Assembly (NCBI GenBank): GCA_964019055.1
Contig: OZ025210.1
Location: 8,761,547-8,825,546, forward strand
Reading direction: 5' to 3'
Length of the DNA stretch: 64,000 nt
Source: Anthopleura xanthogrammica
Taxonomy: Eukaryota > Cnidaria > Anthozoa > Actiniaria > Actiniidae
Part shown: positions 61,745-64,000 of the stretch, piece by piece
Layout of the letters: each line of letters starts with the position of its first letter
How positions within the stretch are numbered: position 1 is the stretch's first letter
Made by a program: the position numbers and the translations under genes
The notes under the pieces: model-generated
Databases searched by the model: none
What the model saw: only the letters and a program-made list of their open reading frames with translations
What the model was told of the DNA's origin: nothing

Positions 61745-62590
61745 TTTGCAACACAAGTTCTGGTTTTGCCATTCTGTGTAAAAATAAACTGTTTTGGTTA
61801 GATGTTGACAACATGATGCAACAATATCGTAACCCATCTATTGTAGATTATATATGTAATAAACAATAATGACCCCATTCATAATATTTTTTGAAAATTT
61901 AAACTCATAAAATCAGAATATCAAACATTAGTGTAAAAGAGGTAACACGTACAATTTATGGAAAAAAATACAATATAAAAGTGTACAACTAACTGTAGAA
62001 AGATTATCAGGAAGCTCTCAAATAATTTCTGCATTCAAAATTGCATTAAATAATGAAAGAGTTAAATATACTAAGGCCTACCCTCTTACTTATCAATCAA
62101 GGTCTACCCTCTTATCAATCAGTTTAGCTATAGTGTACATACAATGCAAAGGCATTCAAATCATGCATTCTACAACCTGTGGCTTAACAAACTTTTTTAC
62201 TTCACCAAAGTTGGTGTCCTTCTGGGGAAAAAAGACATTTGCAGTCAATATTATTCCTTAAATAATGATGAATTACAATTGACTTATAAAATGATGGCCT
62301 CTTTGCTTTCCACATACAGGTAATAGATAATCCTTCAATCAAATCACATCATACAAACTCTATATATTTATATATAGCTGGCCATGTAACTGAAACTATA
62401 TACATTTTAGATTCTGTACAAGGTGCACAAATTCCATCATAAGCGTTAATATAATGCTTTGTACCTAACTTGGCTAGTTGTAGGAAAATTTAAATTTGAT
62501 ACTATGATGCAACTTTAGAAAAAAAATATTGAAACAAGTTCAAAGCAAAAAAAAACTAAATATTTAGCACTGCTGCCTAAAATGTATATG
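61745..62590. other. AT-rich spacer, no gene seen
   Basis: No exon, RNA gene or strong repeat was recognised. Confidence 0.4.
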
Positions 62591-62595
62591 TATAT

Positions 62596-62817
62596 CAAGA
62601 CTCAGGGTCTAGCACTCAACATACATTTACCTCGATCACAGATTAGAACACACATTACATTAACAACAATGCCTAAAATGCGACCAAGCAATGCATACTG
62701 GAGATGAGATACCAAGACTCAGGGTCTCACACTCAACATGCATTTACCTCGATCACAGATTAGAACACACATTACATTAACAACAATGCCTAAAATGCGA
62801 CCAAGCAATGCATACTA
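62596..62817. repeat. Tandem duplication, period 117
   Basis: CAAGACTCAGGGTCTAGCAC to AAGCAATGCATACT (62596-62699) is repeated with few changes at 62713-62816. Confidence 0.85.
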
Positions 62818-62909
62818 GACATGTGATTTTTCAAAACGGCCCCACGGAGACCAAATCAGCCCTATCGCTAAAAAGGCTGTTTTGGACTGTGGGGCTGAAT
62901 CAGCTCTGG

Positions 62910-64000
62910 ATAGCATACCAGAGGTCCAAAGTCGTCGAAGCTTTTTACTGGGTTGCCATGGTGGCAAACCAGTCTTAAAATGAGGTTCGAGAACTATGAA
63001 AATCTATGAGCAAACTATGAGAATCTTAGAACTATATCTAGCCAAACTAGCCAATCTAGATCTTACCAGTTCTCAAATAAAAAATCCGATACGGAGACAA
63101 ACTACAAAACAATAGACAAACAAGACTTTGAAGCTGACCACAAGAACTTGAAGTCAGACGAGCAGGATAAAGTAATGAAGCTTAGATATTTCGTCAGCAA
63201 TTAGCTGTCGCCTCGCCGTGCACTAAAGGCCAAGATGAGGAGTAACTTAACACGCGTAATGCAACGCTATTTGTTAGCGGGAACATCATAACTCTATGAG
63301 AAAAATGCGTCTTTCTTATACTACTAATCTATTTTCCAAAATACAAATCTTTCTTGTAAGCTATTGAATAGTTAGTTTAATTACGTAAGCTAGCAAAACA
63401 ACAATAAATGGATATCTGGGGGATATACTGCCACACCATCCACACTGGTTACCAAAGGCACATAAAAAATAAAGGTGATAAAAGGGGTAAAAAAATTGCA
63501 GAAAATTTCTTTTTTTTTGTACAACCATATGACTACTTTGTGAGTGGGTGAAAATGCTCTATAACCAAAATTTCATTTTGATATAAAAAAGATTATTTGG
63601 CAGTGAGCAGTTTCGATCCTGAAATAGATATATATTCAGTGAGCCTCCTCGATGAGCATTCGCTCTTGGGGCAAACTGAAGAATATATGTGTCTAAATTA
63701 AAAAATTAAAAAATAGATATAGTTATTTCATCAGACATGCTAGTCTTAGTGGTAGTCTAGGTAAACAAGTCAAACCTGTTGTCGTACCAGTAGAGTAGGA
63801 TAAAAGGTTTTTCAGTCCACAGGAAAGGAAAACTCCTGCCCGAAATATGCAAGTGGGATTAGCTTGGAGATTTGGCGAGTCTTGGAATGTTCATCATCGA
63901 ACTCTAGAATACTTGCAAAGGCAACCCAGTGAACGCTCCAAGAGTGTCTAGTTACCTTAGGCTTTACGCTTACGTACAGCCAGAGATATTTGAGATTTTC
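62910..64000. repeat. Repeat-derived spacer to the window end
   Basis: GGATAGCATACCAGAGGTCC near 62912 resembles the segment at 60962. ACTGGGTTGCCATGGTGGCA resembles 59140. The last bases (63960-64000) are the start of another GCTTACGTACAGCCAGAG block. No gene recognised. Confidence 0.5.

Overview
The window is nuclear DNA of an intron-rich, AT-rich animal genome. Two deeply conserved single-copy genes (a group I p21-activated kinase and the coatomer delta subunit) are split into many short exons with GT-AG introns. The repeats (tRNA-derived SINEs with TTTA/TTTG tails, CR1/L2-like LINE relics, many fold-back MITEs, a 40-bp satellite) fit a cnidarian, probably an anthozoan. That placement is inference, because there is no rRNA or mitochondrial marker here.

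Layout, left to right. 31-440: minus-strand SINE interrupted by a MITE. 480-2566: last four exons of an unrecognised Ser/Asp-rich protein (+). 6155-7429: possible two-exon gene of unknown function (+). About 8030-10960: a compositionally distinct island holding a badly eroded rightward coding region, a 22-A tract, and leftward coding remnants. It is the best candidate here for an undescribed mobile or endogenised element. 12076-30240: PAK kinase, 18 coding exons, complete (692 codons), with a 504-nt phase-symmetric Ser-rich exon whose skipping would leave 524 residues. 31200-36480: repeat-dense spacer with long G and C runs. 36481-44801: coatomer delta subunit (ARCN1), 12 coding exons, 515 aa, with a truncated LINE in intron 8. 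44802-48760: spacer with nested fold-back elements. 48764-51218: two 3' exons of an unrecognised protein. 51245-54051: a five-exon gene for a secreted Ig-Ig-FN3 protein with a probable GPI-anchor tail. 54090-64000: mostly repeats, including 40-bp satellite arrays, a CR1/L2-like LINE inserted in one array, SINEs, hammerhead-like fold-back units, and repeated segments ending at the window edge.

The recognised genes do not form a pathway: PAK acts in Rac/Cdc42 cytoskeletal signalling, ARCN1 in Golgi-to-ER vesicle coats, and the Ig-FN3 protein presumably at the cell surface. All recognised genes lie on the plus strand. Splice sites were placed by eye from GT-AG signals, reading-frame continuity and, for PAK and ARCN1, the known family proteins, so junctions in the unrecognised genes are less certain.
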